Below, piece by piece: positions 34,943-44,023 of a stretch of 64,000 nt of DNA; position 1 is the first letter of the stretch, and each line of letters opens with the position of its first letter. The notes below the pieces were generated by a model, which did no database searches, was not told where the DNA came from, and saw nothing but the letters and a program-made list of their open reading frames with translations. Both the position numbers and the translations under genes were made by a program. The DNA is from Aminobacter aminovorans (GTDB lineage: Bacteria; Pseudomonadota; Alphaproteobacteria; Rhizobiales; Rhizobiaceae): assembly GCF_900445235.1 (NCBI RefSeq), contig NZ_UFSM01000001.1, positions 4,851,501 to 4,915,500 of the forward strand, read 5' to 3'.

Positions 34943-35422
34943 GTGGTCATGCAGCCAGCAAGTACCGAACTCGCCGAGCGAACCGCTGCGGTGATCAGCG
35001 AATTGAAGAATCTCGAGGGTCCGCTGATCCCGATCCTTCATGGCGTCCAGGAAGAGTTTGGCTATGTGCCGCAGGAAACCCTGCCGATCATCGCCGAGGC
35101 GCTGAACCTGTCGCGCGCCGAAGTGCACGGCGTCTTCACCTTCTACCACGATTTCCGCCACCACCCGGCCGGCCGGCACGTTCTCAAGGTCTGCCAGGCC
35201 GAAGCCTGCCAGTCGATGGGCAGCGACGCCATCGCCGCCCAGATCAAGCAGAAGCTCGGCATCGGCTTCCACGAGACGAGCAAGGACGGCGCCGTGACGC
35301 TGGAGCCGATCTATTGCCTCGGCCTGTGCGCTTGTGCCCCTGCCGCGATGCTCGACGGCGAAGTGATCGGCCGCCTCGATGCGGACAAGATCGATGAAAT
35401 CGCCGAGGAGATCCGCTCATGA
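34943..35422 (+). CDS. fdsG: NAD-dependent formate dehydrogenase gamma subunit
   Basis: A 159-residue thioredoxin-like [2Fe-2S] subunit, homologous to NuoE. The cluster cysteines are in VCQAEACQSMG and CLGLCACAP. N-terminal helices resemble NuoE (LIPILHGVQEEFGYVPQE). I choose GTG at 34943, because AGGGAGGG lies about 6 nt upstream; an ATG two codons on is 12 nt away. It is the first gene of fdsGBA-fdhD-fdsD and overlaps fdsB by 4 nt. It passes electrons between clusters near the FMN site. Confidence 0.93.
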   Translation: MVMQPASTELAERTAAVISELKNLEGPLIPILHGVQEEFGYVPQETLPIIAEALNLSRAEVHGVFTFYHDFRHHPAGRHVLKVCQAEACQSMGSDAIAAQIKQKLGIGFHETSKDGAVTLEPIYCLGLCACAPAAMLDGEVIGRLDADKIDEIAEEIRS

Positions 35423-36975
35423 GCGTGACGATCTACATTCCCGGCGATTCGGGTTCGCTGTCGCTTGGCGCCGAAAAGGTCGCCAAGGCGATCGAGACCG
35501 AAGTTGCAGCGCGTGGTATCGACGCCAAGATCGTGCGCAACGGTTCGCGCGGCCTGTACTGGCTCGAGCCCATGGTTGAAGTTGCGACCGAAGCCGGTCG
35601 CGTTGCCTACGGACCCGTCTCTGCCAAGGACGTCGCATCGCTGTTCGACGCCGGCCTCGCCAAGGGCGGCCAGCACAAGCTTTCGCTCGGCGATCCGGAG
35701 AAGCTGCCTTTCGTCGCCAAGCAGACGCGGCTGACATTCGCCCGCTGCGGCATCACTGACCCGATTTCTCTGGAAGACTACGAAGCCCATGGCGGCCTCG
35801 CCGGCCTGCGCAAGGCTGTATCAATGGCGCCGGCCGACATCGTCAAGCAGGTAACCGACTCCGGCCTGCGCGGCCGTGGCGGCGCCGGCTTCCCGACCGG
35901 CATCAAGTGGAAGACCGTCCTCGATACCGCGGCCGATCAGAAATACATCGTCTGCAACGCCGACGAGGGCGACTCGGCGACCTTCGCCGACCGCATGATC
36001 ATGGAAGGCGACCCGTTCGTGCTGATCGAAGGCATGGCGATCGCCGGTCTCGCGACCCATGCCACCAAGGGCTACGTCTACATCCGCTCGGAATATCCGC
36101 ACGCCATCGCTGTCATGGAAAAGGCAGTCAAGGTGGCGCGCCGTGCCGGCGTGCTCGGCAAGAGTGTGCTTGGATCCTCCCAAGGCTTCGACATCGAAAT
36201 CCGCTCGGGCGCCGGCGCCTATGTCTGCGGCGAGGAAACTTCGCTGCTTAACAGCCTGGAAGGCAAGCGCGGCGTGGTCCGCGCCAAGCCGCCGCTGCCG
36301 GCGATCCAGGGACTTTTTGGAAAACCAACGGTCATCAACAACGTCATCTCGCTCGCCTCGGTGCCGATCGTGATGGACAAGGGCGCGCAGTACTACAAGG
36401 ACTTCGGCATGGGCCGTTCGCGCGGCACCATCCCGATCCAGATCGCCGGCAACGTCAAGCATGGCGGCCTGTTCGAAGTGGCATTCGGCCTGACGCTGGG
36501 CGAGATCGTCGACGAGATCGGTGGCGGCACGGCGACCGGTCGTCCCGTCAAGGCCGTGCAGGTCGGCGGCCCGCTCGGCGCCTATTTCCCGCGCGCTCTG
36601 TTCGACACGCCGTTCGACTATGAAGAATTTGCCAAGCGCGACGGCCTGATCGGCCACGCCGGCATCACCGTGTTCGACGACAGCGCCGACATGCTGAAGC
36701 AGGCACGCTTTGCCATGGAATTCTGCGCCATCGAAAGCTGCGGCAAGTGCACGCCCTGCCGCATCGGCTCGACGCGTGGTGTCGAGACACTCGACAAGCT
36801 CAAGCAGAACATCGAGCCGGAAAAGCAGCTCGCGCTGGTGACCGACCTCTGCAACACGATGAAATTTGGATCCCTTTGCGCTCTCGGCGGTTTTACTCCG
36901 TATCCTGTTATGAGCGCCCTCACCCATTTCCCAGAAGACTTCCGGCCGGCAGCGGTCGCCCAGGCAGCGGAATAG
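35419..36975 (+). CDS. fdsB: NAD-dependent formate dehydrogenase beta subunit
   Basis: A 518-residue NuoF-like diaphorase subunit that reduces NAD+ through FMN and a [4Fe-4S] cluster. The N-terminal ~115 residues are a thioredoxin-like domain (VTIYIPGDSGSLSLGAEKVAKAI). The FMN/NADH domain follows with RGRGGAGFPTGIKW and the NADEGDSATFADR region, then YVCGEETSLLNSLEG. The cluster motif is ESCGKCTPCRIG, with a final Cys in FGSLCALGG. It lies 11 nt upstream of fdsA. The fused N-terminal domain is normal for FdsB. Confidence 0.95.
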   Translation: MSVTIYIPGDSGSLSLGAEKVAKAIETEVAARGIDAKIVRNGSRGLYWLEPMVEVATEAGRVAYGPVSAKDVASLFDAGLAKGGQHKLSLGDPEKLPFVAKQTRLTFARCGITDPISLEDYEAHGGLAGLRKAVSMAPADIVKQVTDSGLRGRGGAGFPTGIKWKTVLDTAADQKYIVCNADEGDSATFADRMIMEGDPFVLIEGMAIAGLATHATKGYVYIRSEYPHAIAVMEKAVKVARRAGVLGKSVLGSSQGFDIEIRSGAGAYVCGEETSLLNSLEGKRGVVRAKPPLPAIQGLFGKPTVINNVISLASVPIVMDKGAQYYKDFGMGRSRGTIPIQIAGNVKHGGLFEVAFGLTLGEIVDEIGGGTATGRPVKAVQVGGPLGAYFPRALFDTPFDYEEFAKRDGLIGHAGITVFDDSADMLKQARFAMEFCAIESCGKCTPCRIGSTRGVETLDKLKQNIEPEKQLALVTDLCNTMKFGSLCALGGFTPYPVMSALTHFPEDFRPAAVAQAAE

Positions 36976-36986
36976 GAGACAACATC

Positions 36987-39866
36987 ATGGGTCTCATTCA
37001 TGAAATCGACTTCGGCACCCCTGCCTCCAAGTCAGAAAAACAGGTCACGCTGACCGTCGACGGCTTCGAGGTCACAGTGCCCGAAGGCACCTCGATCATG
37101 CGCGCTTCGATGGAAGCGGGCATTGCCATTCCGAAGCTCTGCGCCACCGACATGGTCGACGCCTTCGGCTCCTGCCGTCTGTGCCTGGTCGAGATCGAAG
37201 GCCGCAACGGCACGCCGTCGTCCTGCACGACGCCCGTCATGCCCGGCATGGTGGTGCACACCCAGACCGGCCGTCTCAAGGACATCCGCAAGGGCGTGAT
37301 GGAGCTCTACATCTCCGATCACCCGCTCGACTGCCTGACCTGTGCTGCCAATGGCGACTGCGAATTGCAGGACATGGCGGGTGCTGTCGGCCTGCGCGAC
37401 GTGCGCTACGGCTATGAAGGCGACAACCACGTTCGCGCCAAGAACGACGGCCTCGAAAACTTCAAGTGGATGGCCAAGGACGAGTCCAATCCGTACTTCA
37501 CCTACGATCCGTCCAAGTGCATCGTCTGCTCGCGCTGCGTGCGGGCCTGCGAAGAGGTGCAGGGCACGTTTGCACTGACCATCGAAGGCCGCGGCTTCGG
37601 CAGCCGCGTTTCGCCCGGTGCGCATGAACTGTTCCTCGACAGCGAATGCGTGTCCTGCGGCGCCTGCGTGCAGGCCTGCCCGACGGCGACGCTGACTGAA
37701 AAGTCGGTAATCGAGATCGGCCAGCCCGAGCACTCGGTCGTCACCACCTGCGCCTATTGCGGCGTCGGCTGTTCGTTCAAGGCAGAGATGCGCGGCGACG
37801 AGCTGGTGCGCATGGTCCCGTGGAAGGACGGCAAGGCCAATCGTGGCCATTCCTGCGTCAAGGGCCGCTTCGCCTATGGTTATGCCACGCACAAGGAACG
37901 CATCCTCAACCCGATGATCCGCGAGAAGATCACCGATCCGTGGCGCGAAGTGTCATGGGAAGAGGCGCTGACGCATACGGCCAAGGAATTCCGCCGCATC
38001 CAATACCAGTATGGCCGCGGTGCCATCGGCGGCATCACCTCCTCGCGCTGCACCAATGAGGAAACGTTCCTCGTCCAGAAGCTGATCCGCCAGGGCTTCG
38101 GCAACAACAACGTCGACACCTGCGCCCGGGTCTGCCACTCGCCGACCGGCTACGGCCTCGGCCAGACCTACGGTACGTCGGCCGGCACCCAGGACTTCGA
38201 CTCGGTCGAAGACACCGACGTCGCGCTGATCATCGGCGCCAACCCGGCATCGGCCCACCCGGTGTTCGCTTCGCGCCTGAAGAAGCGCCTGCGCGCCGGC
38301 GCCAAGCTGATTGTCATCGATCCGCGCCGCACCGAGATGGTGAAGTCGGCCCATATCGAGGCAGAGCACCACCTGGCGCTGAAGCCGGGCACGAACGTCG
38401 CCGTGGTTACCGCAATCGCGCATGTCATCGTCACCGAAGGCCTGTTCGACGAGAAGTTCATTCGCGAACGCTGCGACTGGTCGGAATTCCAGGATTACGC
38501 CGAGTTCGTCTCGGATCCGCGTCACATCCCCGAGGAAGTCGAAAAGCTTTCGGGCGTTCCGGCCGAGACCATCCGTGGTGCCGCGCGCCTCTACGCCACC
38601 GGCGGCAACGGCGCGATCTACTACGGCCTCGGCGTCACCGAGCACAGCCAAGGCTCGACGACCGTCATCGGCATCGCCAACCTCGCCATGCTGACCGGCA
38701 ATATCGGCCGCAAGGGCGTCGGCGTAAACCCGCTGCGCGGCCAGAACAACGTTCAGGGCGCCTGCGACATGGGTTCGTTCCCGCACGAACTGCCGGGCTA
38801 CCGCCACATCTCGGGCGACGCCGTGCGCGACATCTATGACAGCCTGTGGGGCGTCAAGCTCGACAACGAGCCGGGCCTGCGCATCCCCAACATGCTGGAT
38901 GCCGCCGTCGACGGCACCTTCAAGGGCATCTACATCCAGGGCGAGGACATCCTGCAGTCGGACCCCGACACCAAACACGTGTCGGCCGGCCTGGAAGCCA
39001 TGGAATGCGTCGTCGTGCAGGACCTGTTCCTGAACGAGACCGCCAATTACGCCCACGTCTTCCTGCCTGGCTCGACCTTCCTCGAAAAGGACGGCACCTT
39101 CACCAACGCCGAGCGCCGCATCAACCGCGTGCGCAAGGTAATGGCACCGAAGAACGGCCTTGCCGACTGGGAAGTGACGCAGCGCCTCGCCCAGGCGATG
39201 GGCCTGAACTGGAACTACAAGCACCCGTCCGAGATCATGGACGAGGTCGCCAAGACGACGCCAAGCTTCGCCAACGTCTCTTACGAGTTCCTGGAGAAGA
39301 TGGGCTCGGTACAGTGGCCGTGCAACGAGAAGGCTCCGGAAGGCACGCCGATCATGCACATTGACGGCTTCGTCCGCGGCAAGGGCAAGTTCATCCGCAC
39401 CGAGTATGTCGCGACCGACGAAAAGACCGGCCCGCGCTTCCCGCTGCTTTTGACCACCGGCCGCATCCTCAGCCAGTACAATGTCGGCGCGCAGACAAGG
39501 CGTACCGAGAACGTCGCATGGCACGCCGAGGATCTGCTGGAAATCCATCCGCACGACGCCGAACAGCGCGGCCTGCGCGACGGCGACTGGGTGCGGCTGC
39601 AGAGTCGTGCCGGCGAAACGACGCTCAGGGCACAGATCACCGACAGGGTGTCGCCGGGCGTCGTCTACACGACCTTCCACCACCCCGACACGCAGGCAAA
39701 CGTCATCACCACCGACTTCTCGGACTGGGCAACAAACTGCCCCGAGTACAAGGTGACCGCGGTCCAGGTCGGCGCCTCCAACGGTCCTTCGGATTGGCAG
39801 AAGGACTACAACGAGCAGGCCCAGCAGAGCCGCCGCATCGCCGGCCATCTGGAAGCCGCGGAGTAG
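36987..39866 (+). CDS. fdsA: NAD-dependent formate dehydrogenase alpha (catalytic) subunit
   Basis: A 959-residue molybdenum or tungsten bis-MGD enzyme oxidising formate to CO2. The N-terminus resembles NuoG: [2Fe-2S] (SCRLCLVE), a His/Cys-ligated cluster (HPLDCLTCAANGDC) and two [4Fe-4S] motifs (CIVCSRCVRAC, CVSCGACVQAC). The molybdenum domain begins TTCAYCGVGCSFK. The active-site residue is Cys383 in ARVCHSPTGYG, with no UGA, so it is a cysteine not a selenocysteine enzyme, and the adjacent His384 is present. The start MGLIHEIDFG has GGAGA upstream. A long opposite-strand frame is a shadow. Confidence 0.96.
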   Translation: MGLIHEIDFGTPASKSEKQVTLTVDGFEVTVPEGTSIMRASMEAGIAIPKLCATDMVDAFGSCRLCLVEIEGRNGTPSSCTTPVMPGMVVHTQTGRLKDIRKGVMELYISDHPLDCLTCAANGDCELQDMAGAVGLRDVRYGYEGDNHVRAKNDGLENFKWMAKDESNPYFTYDPSKCIVCSRCVRACEEVQGTFALTIEGRGFGSRVSPGAHELFLDSECVSCGACVQACPTATLTEKSVIEIGQPEHSVVTTCAYCGVGCSFKAEMRGDELVRMVPWKDGKANRGHSCVKGRFAYGYATHKERILNPMIREKITDPWREVSWEEALTHTAKEFRRIQYQYGRGAIGGITSSRCTNEETFLVQKLIRQGFGNNNVDTCARVCHSPTGYGLGQTYGTSAGTQDFDSVEDTDVALIIGANPASAHPVFASRLKKRLRAGAKLIVIDPRRTEMVKSAHIEAEHHLALKPGTNVAVVTAIAHVIVTEGLFDEKFIRERCDWSEFQDYAEFVSDPRHIPEEVEKLSGVPAETIRGAARLYATGGNGAIYYGLGVTEHSQGSTTVIGIANLAMLTGNIGRKGVGVNPLRGQNNVQGACDMGSFPHELPGYRHISGDAVRDIYDSLWGVKLDNEPGLRIPNMLDAAVDGTFKGIYIQGEDILQSDPDTKHVSAGLEAMECVVVQDLFLNETANYAHVFLPGSTFLEKDGTFTNAERRINRVRKVMAPKNGLADWEVTQRLAQAMGLNWNYKHPSEIMDEVAKTTPSFANVSYEFLEKMGSVQWPCNEKAPEGTPIMHIDGFVRGKGKFIRTEYVATDEKTGPRFPLLLTTGRILSQYNVGAQTRRTENVAWHAEDLLEIHPHDAEQRGLRDGDWVRLQSRAGETTLRAQITDRVSPGVVYTTFHHPDTQANVITTDFSDWATNCPEYKVTAVQVGASNGPSDWQKDYNEQAQQSRRIAGHLEAAE

Positions 39867-39873
39867 ACTTGCG

Positions 39874-40701
39874 GTGACCGACCGGCCTGCCATCACCCAG
39901 ACAAGCCGCCTCGCCCGCCGGGCGAGCGGCACCACGGTCGCCAATCGCATGGTGCCGGAGGAGACCCCGGTGGCGCTGTCCTATGGCGGCACCACCCATG
40001 CGGTGATGATGGCAAGCCCGGCCGATTTCGAGGATTTCGCGCTCGGCTTCTCGCTGACCGAAGGCATCATCGGCTCGGTTGAGGAGATCGAGTCGATCGA
40101 GGTGCTGGATGTCGAGGCGGGCATCGACATCCAGATCAGGCTCAAGGACAAGGCCAACAAGCGCTTCGAGCAGCGCCGCCGCCGGCTTGCCGGTCCCGTC
40201 GGTTGCGGCCTCTGTGGCATCGAATCTATCGAAGAGGCGATGCGTTCGGTCGACGACGTCCACAAGTCGTCGTCAGGGCTTTCCGCCGACGACATCGTGC
40301 AGGCGGTGAAGCTGCTCTCCAAGGCACAGCCGCTGCATGCCGAAACAGGTGCAGTGCACGCTGCCGGTTTCTACGTGCCGGGCAAGGGCATCGTTGCGGC
40401 GCGCGAAGACGTCGGCCGCCACAACGCGCTCGACAAGCTTGCCGGTGCGCTCGACAAGGCCAGGATTGACGGCGCCTCGGGTGCCGTGGTGGTGACCAGC
40501 CGCGTGTCGGTGGAAATGGTGCAGAAGACGGCGGCCATCGGCGCGCCCTTCATCATTGCCGTCTCGGCGCCGACGGCATTGGCCATCCGCACCGCCGAAC
40601 AGGCCGGCATGACGCTGATCGCGCTCGTGCGCGGCGACGATTTCGACATCTTCACCCATCCAGACCGCGTGACCACCGGAGCCGCCAAAAATGTCGCATG
40701 A
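39874..40701 (+). CDS. fdhD: Formate dehydrogenase sulfurtransferase (FdhD/FdsC)
   Basis: A 275-residue accessory protein that transfers sulfur, received from a cysteine desulfurase, to the bis-MGD cofactor of formate dehydrogenase. The catalytic CxxC loop is GCGLCGIES (Cys111, Cys114), and the C-terminal nucleotide-binding fold includes GRHNALDKLAGA and SRVSVEMVQKTA. It starts at GTG seven nt after the fdsA stop; in fds operons this position is called fdsC. It is needed for active enzyme, not part of the complex. Confidence 0.93.
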   Translation: MTDRPAITQTSRLARRASGTTVANRMVPEETPVALSYGGTTHAVMMASPADFEDFALGFSLTEGIIGSVEEIESIEVLDVEAGIDIQIRLKDKANKRFEQRRRRLAGPVGCGLCGIESIEEAMRSVDDVHKSSSGLSADDIVQAVKLLSKAQPLHAETGAVHAAGFYVPGKGIVAAREDVGRHNALDKLAGALDKARIDGASGAVVVTSRVSVEMVQKTAAIGAPFIIAVSAPTALAIRTAEQAGMTLIALVRGDDFDIFTHPDRVTTGAAKNVA

Positions 40702-40942
40702 AGAGCACAAGATGGGGACGAAGGAAAAGCTCGTCTACATGGCGAACCAGATCGCGACCTTCTTTGAATCCAAGCCGCATGACGAAGGCGTGGCCGGCGT
40801 CGCCAAGCACATCAACGATTTCTGGGATCCGCGCATGCGACGCCAGTTCTTCGAGATGTTCGACGAAGGCGGCAAGGGCATGAAGCCGCTGGTGATCGAC
40901 GCCGCCGCAACGATCCGTCGCCCTAGGCAGGACGCGGCCTGA
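40691..40942 (+). CDS. fdsD: Formate dehydrogenase delta subunit
   Basis: An 83-residue small protein with the FdsD pattern: EKLVYMANQIATFFESKPHDEGVAGVAKHINDFWDPRMRRQFFEM. It overlaps the fdhD end by 11 nt and closes the operon. FdsD is needed for assembly or stability of the molybdenum formate dehydrogenase. The start is the ATG within fdhD; a later in-frame ATG (MGTKEKL) would cut seven residues and cannot be excluded. Confidence 0.88.
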   Translation: MSHEEHKMGTKEKLVYMANQIATFFESKPHDEGVAGVAKHINDFWDPRMRRQFFEMFDEGGKGMKPLVIDAAATIRRPRQDAA

Positions 40943-41011
40943 AAGCAGGCGCGGGATCGGCGAAGGCCCCTCACCTTCCTGCCGGAAACCTGCTAGTCTT
41001 AGCCAGACCTA

Positions 41012-42595
41012 ATGCAATTCGCAGGCGGGATGGCTGTGCCAAAGCCGATCGCTACTCGATATGCGCGCAGCGGTGACGTCCGGATCGCCTATCAGGTGGT
41101 TGGCCAGGGTCCGCTCGACCTCGTCTTCGTTCCCGGCTTCATCTCCAATCTCGACCTGCACTGGGAAGACGAAGGCTACAGCCGGCTGCTTTCGCGCCTG
41201 TCCGCCTTCTCGCGCCTGATCCTGTTCGACAAGCGCGGCACCGGGCTTTCCGACCGCGTCGATGCAAACGCTCTGCCAAGCCTCGAAACGCGCATGGACG
41301 ACGTGCGCGCGGTGATGGATGCCGCCGGCTCCAGCCGTGCTGCGATCCTCGGCGCCTCCGAGGGTGCGCCGATGGCGATCCTGTTCGCCGCGACCTATCC
41401 CCAGAGAACGCGCTCGCTGGTGCTCTATGCCGGTTACGCCCAGTTCCACAAATGGGTGATGGACCCGGCCCGACTGCAAACCTTCATCAAAGCTGCAGAG
41501 ACCAGTTGGGGCACAGGCGCCACGCTGCAGAACTTCGCCCCGGGCCGGGTCGACGATATCAGGTTCGCCGCCTGGTGGGCGCGCTTCGAGCGCTTGTCGG
41601 CAAGCCCGACGGCAGCGGCGGCACTGGCCCGGATGAACGCCGAAATCGACGTGCGCGATGCGCTGGGCAGTATCCGGGCGCAGACGCTGCTGATCCACCG
41701 CCGCAACGACGCCCGCGTCGACCCCGAGGCCAGCCGCTACCTCGCGCGGAATATCCGCGGCGCCCGGCTCTGCGAGATTGCCGGACGCGACCATCCGATC
41801 TGGACCGGCGATGTCAACCGCGTCGCCGACCTGATCGAGGAATTCCTGACCGGCACGCATGCACCGCCCGACACCGAGCGGGTGCTGGCGGCACTGCTGG
41901 CGACGCGCGTTTCGGACACTGCGCGGCTCGGCGACAGGATGTGGAGCGAACGCAGCCTGCGCTTCCAGGAAACGCTGCGCCTGCTTGTTGGCCGGCACGG
42001 CGGCCGTATCGTCGACCAGTATGGCGACGTGGCGATTTCGCGTTTCGACGGGCCGGCACGTGCCATACGGTGCGCGGCCGCACTGCGCGACGCGGCCCAG
42101 GGCATCGGCATCGCCAGTGCCCAGGGCGTGCATGTCGGCGAAATCGAAACGCGCGGCCCGCCCTCGGGGCTGACGGTGCGGGTCGCTGTGAAGATTGCCG
42201 AGCATGCCGAGCGCGGCGGCATTCTCGCATCGCGGCTTGTTTCAGAGATCGCGACCAGTTCGGGCGTGCATTTCGTCGACGCCGGCCGGCTGGCGCTCGA
42301 CGATCTGGAGGGACCACTGGCGCTGGTCGAGGCGACGTCGGAACAGCACCTCGAACCGGCGTGCCGTAGCCGTGCGTCTGCTGCAGTAGAGCCGTTGGCA
42401 CTGACGGCGCGCGAGAACGAGGTCGTGGCCCTCATCGCCGACGGCAAGAGCAATGCAGCCATCGCCATCGAACTCAGCCTCAGCGAACACACGGTGAAGC
42501 GCCATGTCGCCAACATCTTGACCAAGCTCGACCTGCCATCGCGCGCGGCGGCGGCGGCATTCGCGGTGAGACAGGCTGGCCCGGACGGGCCATAG
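41012..42595 (+). CDS. Alpha/beta hydrolase - cyclase-like - LuxR fusion regulator
   Basis: A 527-residue three-domain protein. Residues 10-285 are an alpha/beta hydrolase with nucleophile motif GASEG (Ser116), candidate Asp in RNDARVDPE and His in GRDHPIW. Residues 295-435 resemble a class III nucleotidyl-cyclase domain (HGGRIVDQYGDVAISRFDGPARAIRCAAALRDA) that appears to lack the metal and purine residues. Residues 455-515 are a LuxR helix-turn-helix (LTARENEVVALIADGKSNAAIAIELSLSEHTVKRHVANILTKL). This suggests a DNA-binding sensor of a small ester-, lactone- or alcohol-like ligand, possibly catalytic. Start alternatives are the ATG at 41012 or 41030. No clear target gene is seen. Confidence 0.82.
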   Translation: MQFAGGMAVPKPIATRYARSGDVRIAYQVVGQGPLDLVFVPGFISNLDLHWEDEGYSRLLSRLSAFSRLILFDKRGTGLSDRVDANALPSLETRMDDVRAVMDAAGSSRAAILGASEGAPMAILFAATYPQRTRSLVLYAGYAQFHKWVMDPARLQTFIKAAETSWGTGATLQNFAPGRVDDIRFAAWWARFERLSASPTAAAALARMNAEIDVRDALGSIRAQTLLIHRRNDARVDPEASRYLARNIRGARLCEIAGRDHPIWTGDVNRVADLIEEFLTGTHAPPDTERVLAALLATRVSDTARLGDRMWSERSLRFQETLRLLVGRHGGRIVDQYGDVAISRFDGPARAIRCAAALRDAAQGIGIASAQGVHVGEIETRGPPSGLTVRVAVKIAEHAERGGILASRLVSEIATSSGVHFVDAGRLALDDLEGPLALVEATSEQHLEPACRSRASAAVEPLALTARENEVVALIADGKSNAAIAIELSLSEHTVKRHVANILTKLDLPSRAAAAAFAVRQAGPDGP

Positions 42596-42699
42596 GACCA
42601 GTGGCCTTTTCGGGCGAAGCGGCGACGCAGTGTCCGGGACTAAAGTTTTCCGATGCAGGCAGGCGGAGACAGCGCCTCGAAACTGCCAAGGAGGAAGAC

Positions 42700-43176
42700 A
42701 TGACAAAGGCAAGTGGAATGCTCACCACGCTGGCGATGGCGGCCGGTCTCGCCGTTTTGACCGCATCGAGCGCCGGCGCCGAAGATGCGTCGGCTGCGGC
42801 GACGTACAAGGACATCGAAGCCACGCTCGGTTCGGTCCCCAGCTTCTTCAAGGCATTTCCGGAAACCGGCATCGCAGGCGCCTGGGCCGAATTCAAGGGC
42901 ATCCAGCTCAATCCAAAGACCGAGCTGAACGGCAAGACCAAGGAGTTACTCGGCCTCGCCGTCGCCGCCCAGATACCGTGCCAGTACTGCATCTATTTCC
43001 ACACCGCAGCGGCCAAGGCCAATGGGGCCACCGACGAGGAAATCCGCGAGGCGGTGGCGATGGCGGCCGTCGTCCGCCACTGGTCGACGGTGCTGAATGG
43101 CATGCAGGTCGACTACCCCCAGTTCAAACAGGAGGTCGACACGGCAATGGCCGCCGCCAAGGCGAAGTCGCAATAG
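42700..43176 (+). CDS. AhpD-like carboxymuconolactone decarboxylase-family protein with signal peptide
   Basis: A 158-residue protein starting MTKASGML after AAGGAGGAAG. The N-terminal ~28 residues form a Sec signal ending near SSAGAED, so it is probably periplasmic. The CMD/AhpD redox motif is CQYCIYFH (Cys94, Cys97, His101). It resembles alkylhydroperoxidase-type CMD proteins, a plausible peroxide or disulfide function. A periplasmic export signal is unusual for the family. Two small genes follow at short spacing. Confidence 0.82.
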   Translation: MTKASGMLTTLAMAAGLAVLTASSAGAEDASAAATYKDIEATLGSVPSFFKAFPETGIAGAWAEFKGIQLNPKTELNGKTKELLGLAVAAQIPCQYCIYFHTAAAKANGATDEEIREAVAMAAVVRHWSTVLNGMQVDYPQFKQEVDTAMAAAKAKSQ

Positions 43177-43245
43177 GTTTTCGGGCCCAGGCTGGAGCCG
43201 CCACGACACAGGGCCGCGCGCAAGGCCGGCCAAAAGGAGGATAAA

Positions 43246-43608
43246 ATGCTTGCCACCAAGGAAACCGTCACTGGCGCCTCGATCAAAAAAGCGATCGAAG
43301 GCCGCGACGGGCCGATGCTTTCCAGCTTCTACGCCGACGACGCGCTGGTGCGCGTCATCGACCGCAACAACCCGCCCAGCAAGCCGCGGGAAATCCGCGG
43401 CCGCGCGGCGATCACCACCTTCTGGGATGACATCTGCAGCCGCGCGATGAGCCATCGCGTCGACCTGACAATTGCGCAAGGCGACAATCTCGCCTTCTCG
43501 CAGGACTGCGCCTATCCCGACGGCACGAAGGTCTTCTGCGCTGCGATGCTGGAACTCAAGGACGGCAAGATCGCGCGGCAGACCGTCGTGCAGGCCTGGG
43601 ACGAGTGA
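43246..43608 (+). CDS. SnoaL/NTF2-like small protein
   Basis: A 120-residue protein with the cone-shaped NTF2-like fold: KAIEGRDGPMLSSFYADDALVRVIDRNNPPSKPREIRGRAAITTFWDDI and a C-terminal strand MLELKDGKIARQTVVQAWD. AAAGGAGG precedes the start. Members include cyclases, isomerases and ligand-binding proteins; the function is unassigned. It lies 69 nt after the CMD gene and 42 nt before the next small gene. Confidence 0.78.
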   Translation: MLATKETVTGASIKKAIEGRDGPMLSSFYADDALVRVIDRNNPPSKPREIRGRAAITTFWDDICSRAMSHRVDLTIAQGDNLAFSQDCAYPDGTKVFCAAMLELKDGKIARQTVVQAWDE

Positions 43609-43650
43609 TCGGATGCGGGCGAATGGTCGCTCGCCAGATGGGAGGAAGCC

Positions 43651-43968
43651 ATGTTCGTCGCACGCTGGAAGATCGATGCCCGCTTCGGGCACAAGCAAAG
43701 CGCCATCGATCTGTTGCGCCAATGGGAACGGGAAATTGGTCCGCAGGCCGGAACCGACAAAATGGCCATGCAGATCCTGACCGGATCGATCGGCGCCAAG
43801 GAAGCCACCATCGAGGTCAACCACAACGTCGAAAGCCTGGCGCAGATCGAAGAGATGTTCGCCAAGCTCTCCAAGATCGACGCCCATGCCCAATGGGGGA
43901 AGAAGCTCGAGCCGTTCGTGGTGTCAGGCTCGTCCTACTGGAACTTCTATCGCGCGATCCAGAGTTAG
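43651..43968 (+). CDS. Hypothetical alpha+beta small protein
   Basis: A 105-residue product, MFVARWKIDARFGHKQSAIDLLRQWEREIG ... SSYWNFYRAIQS. It looks like a dimeric alpha+beta-barrel or NIPSNAP-type sequence (WKIDARFGHK, later FVVSGSSYWNFYR), but I do not recognise the family with certainty. GGGAGGAAG precedes the ATG. It is in a run with CMD and SnoaL-like genes and may work with them. Confidence 0.65.
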   Translation: MFVARWKIDARFGHKQSAIDLLRQWEREIGPQAGTDKMAMQILTGSIGAKEATIEVNHNVESLAQIEEMFAKLSKIDAHAQWGKKLEPFVVSGSSYWNFYRAIQS

Positions 43969-44023
43969 GCATGCTCCGGCCTGCGGCGGGACAGCCTCCA
44001 CAGTGCCTGGAAATGCAATCTGC

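Noticed and set aside
38133..38135. Selenocysteine in formate dehydrogenase
   Set aside because: The active-site codon is TGC (Cys), not TGA, so no SECIS element is needed.
37953..39950. A 665-codon open frame on the minus strand opposite fdsA
   Set aside because: It is a shadow of GC-rich third positions; its translation is low-complexity Ala/Arg/Val without domains, whereas fdsA on the plus strand has all cluster and active-site motifs.
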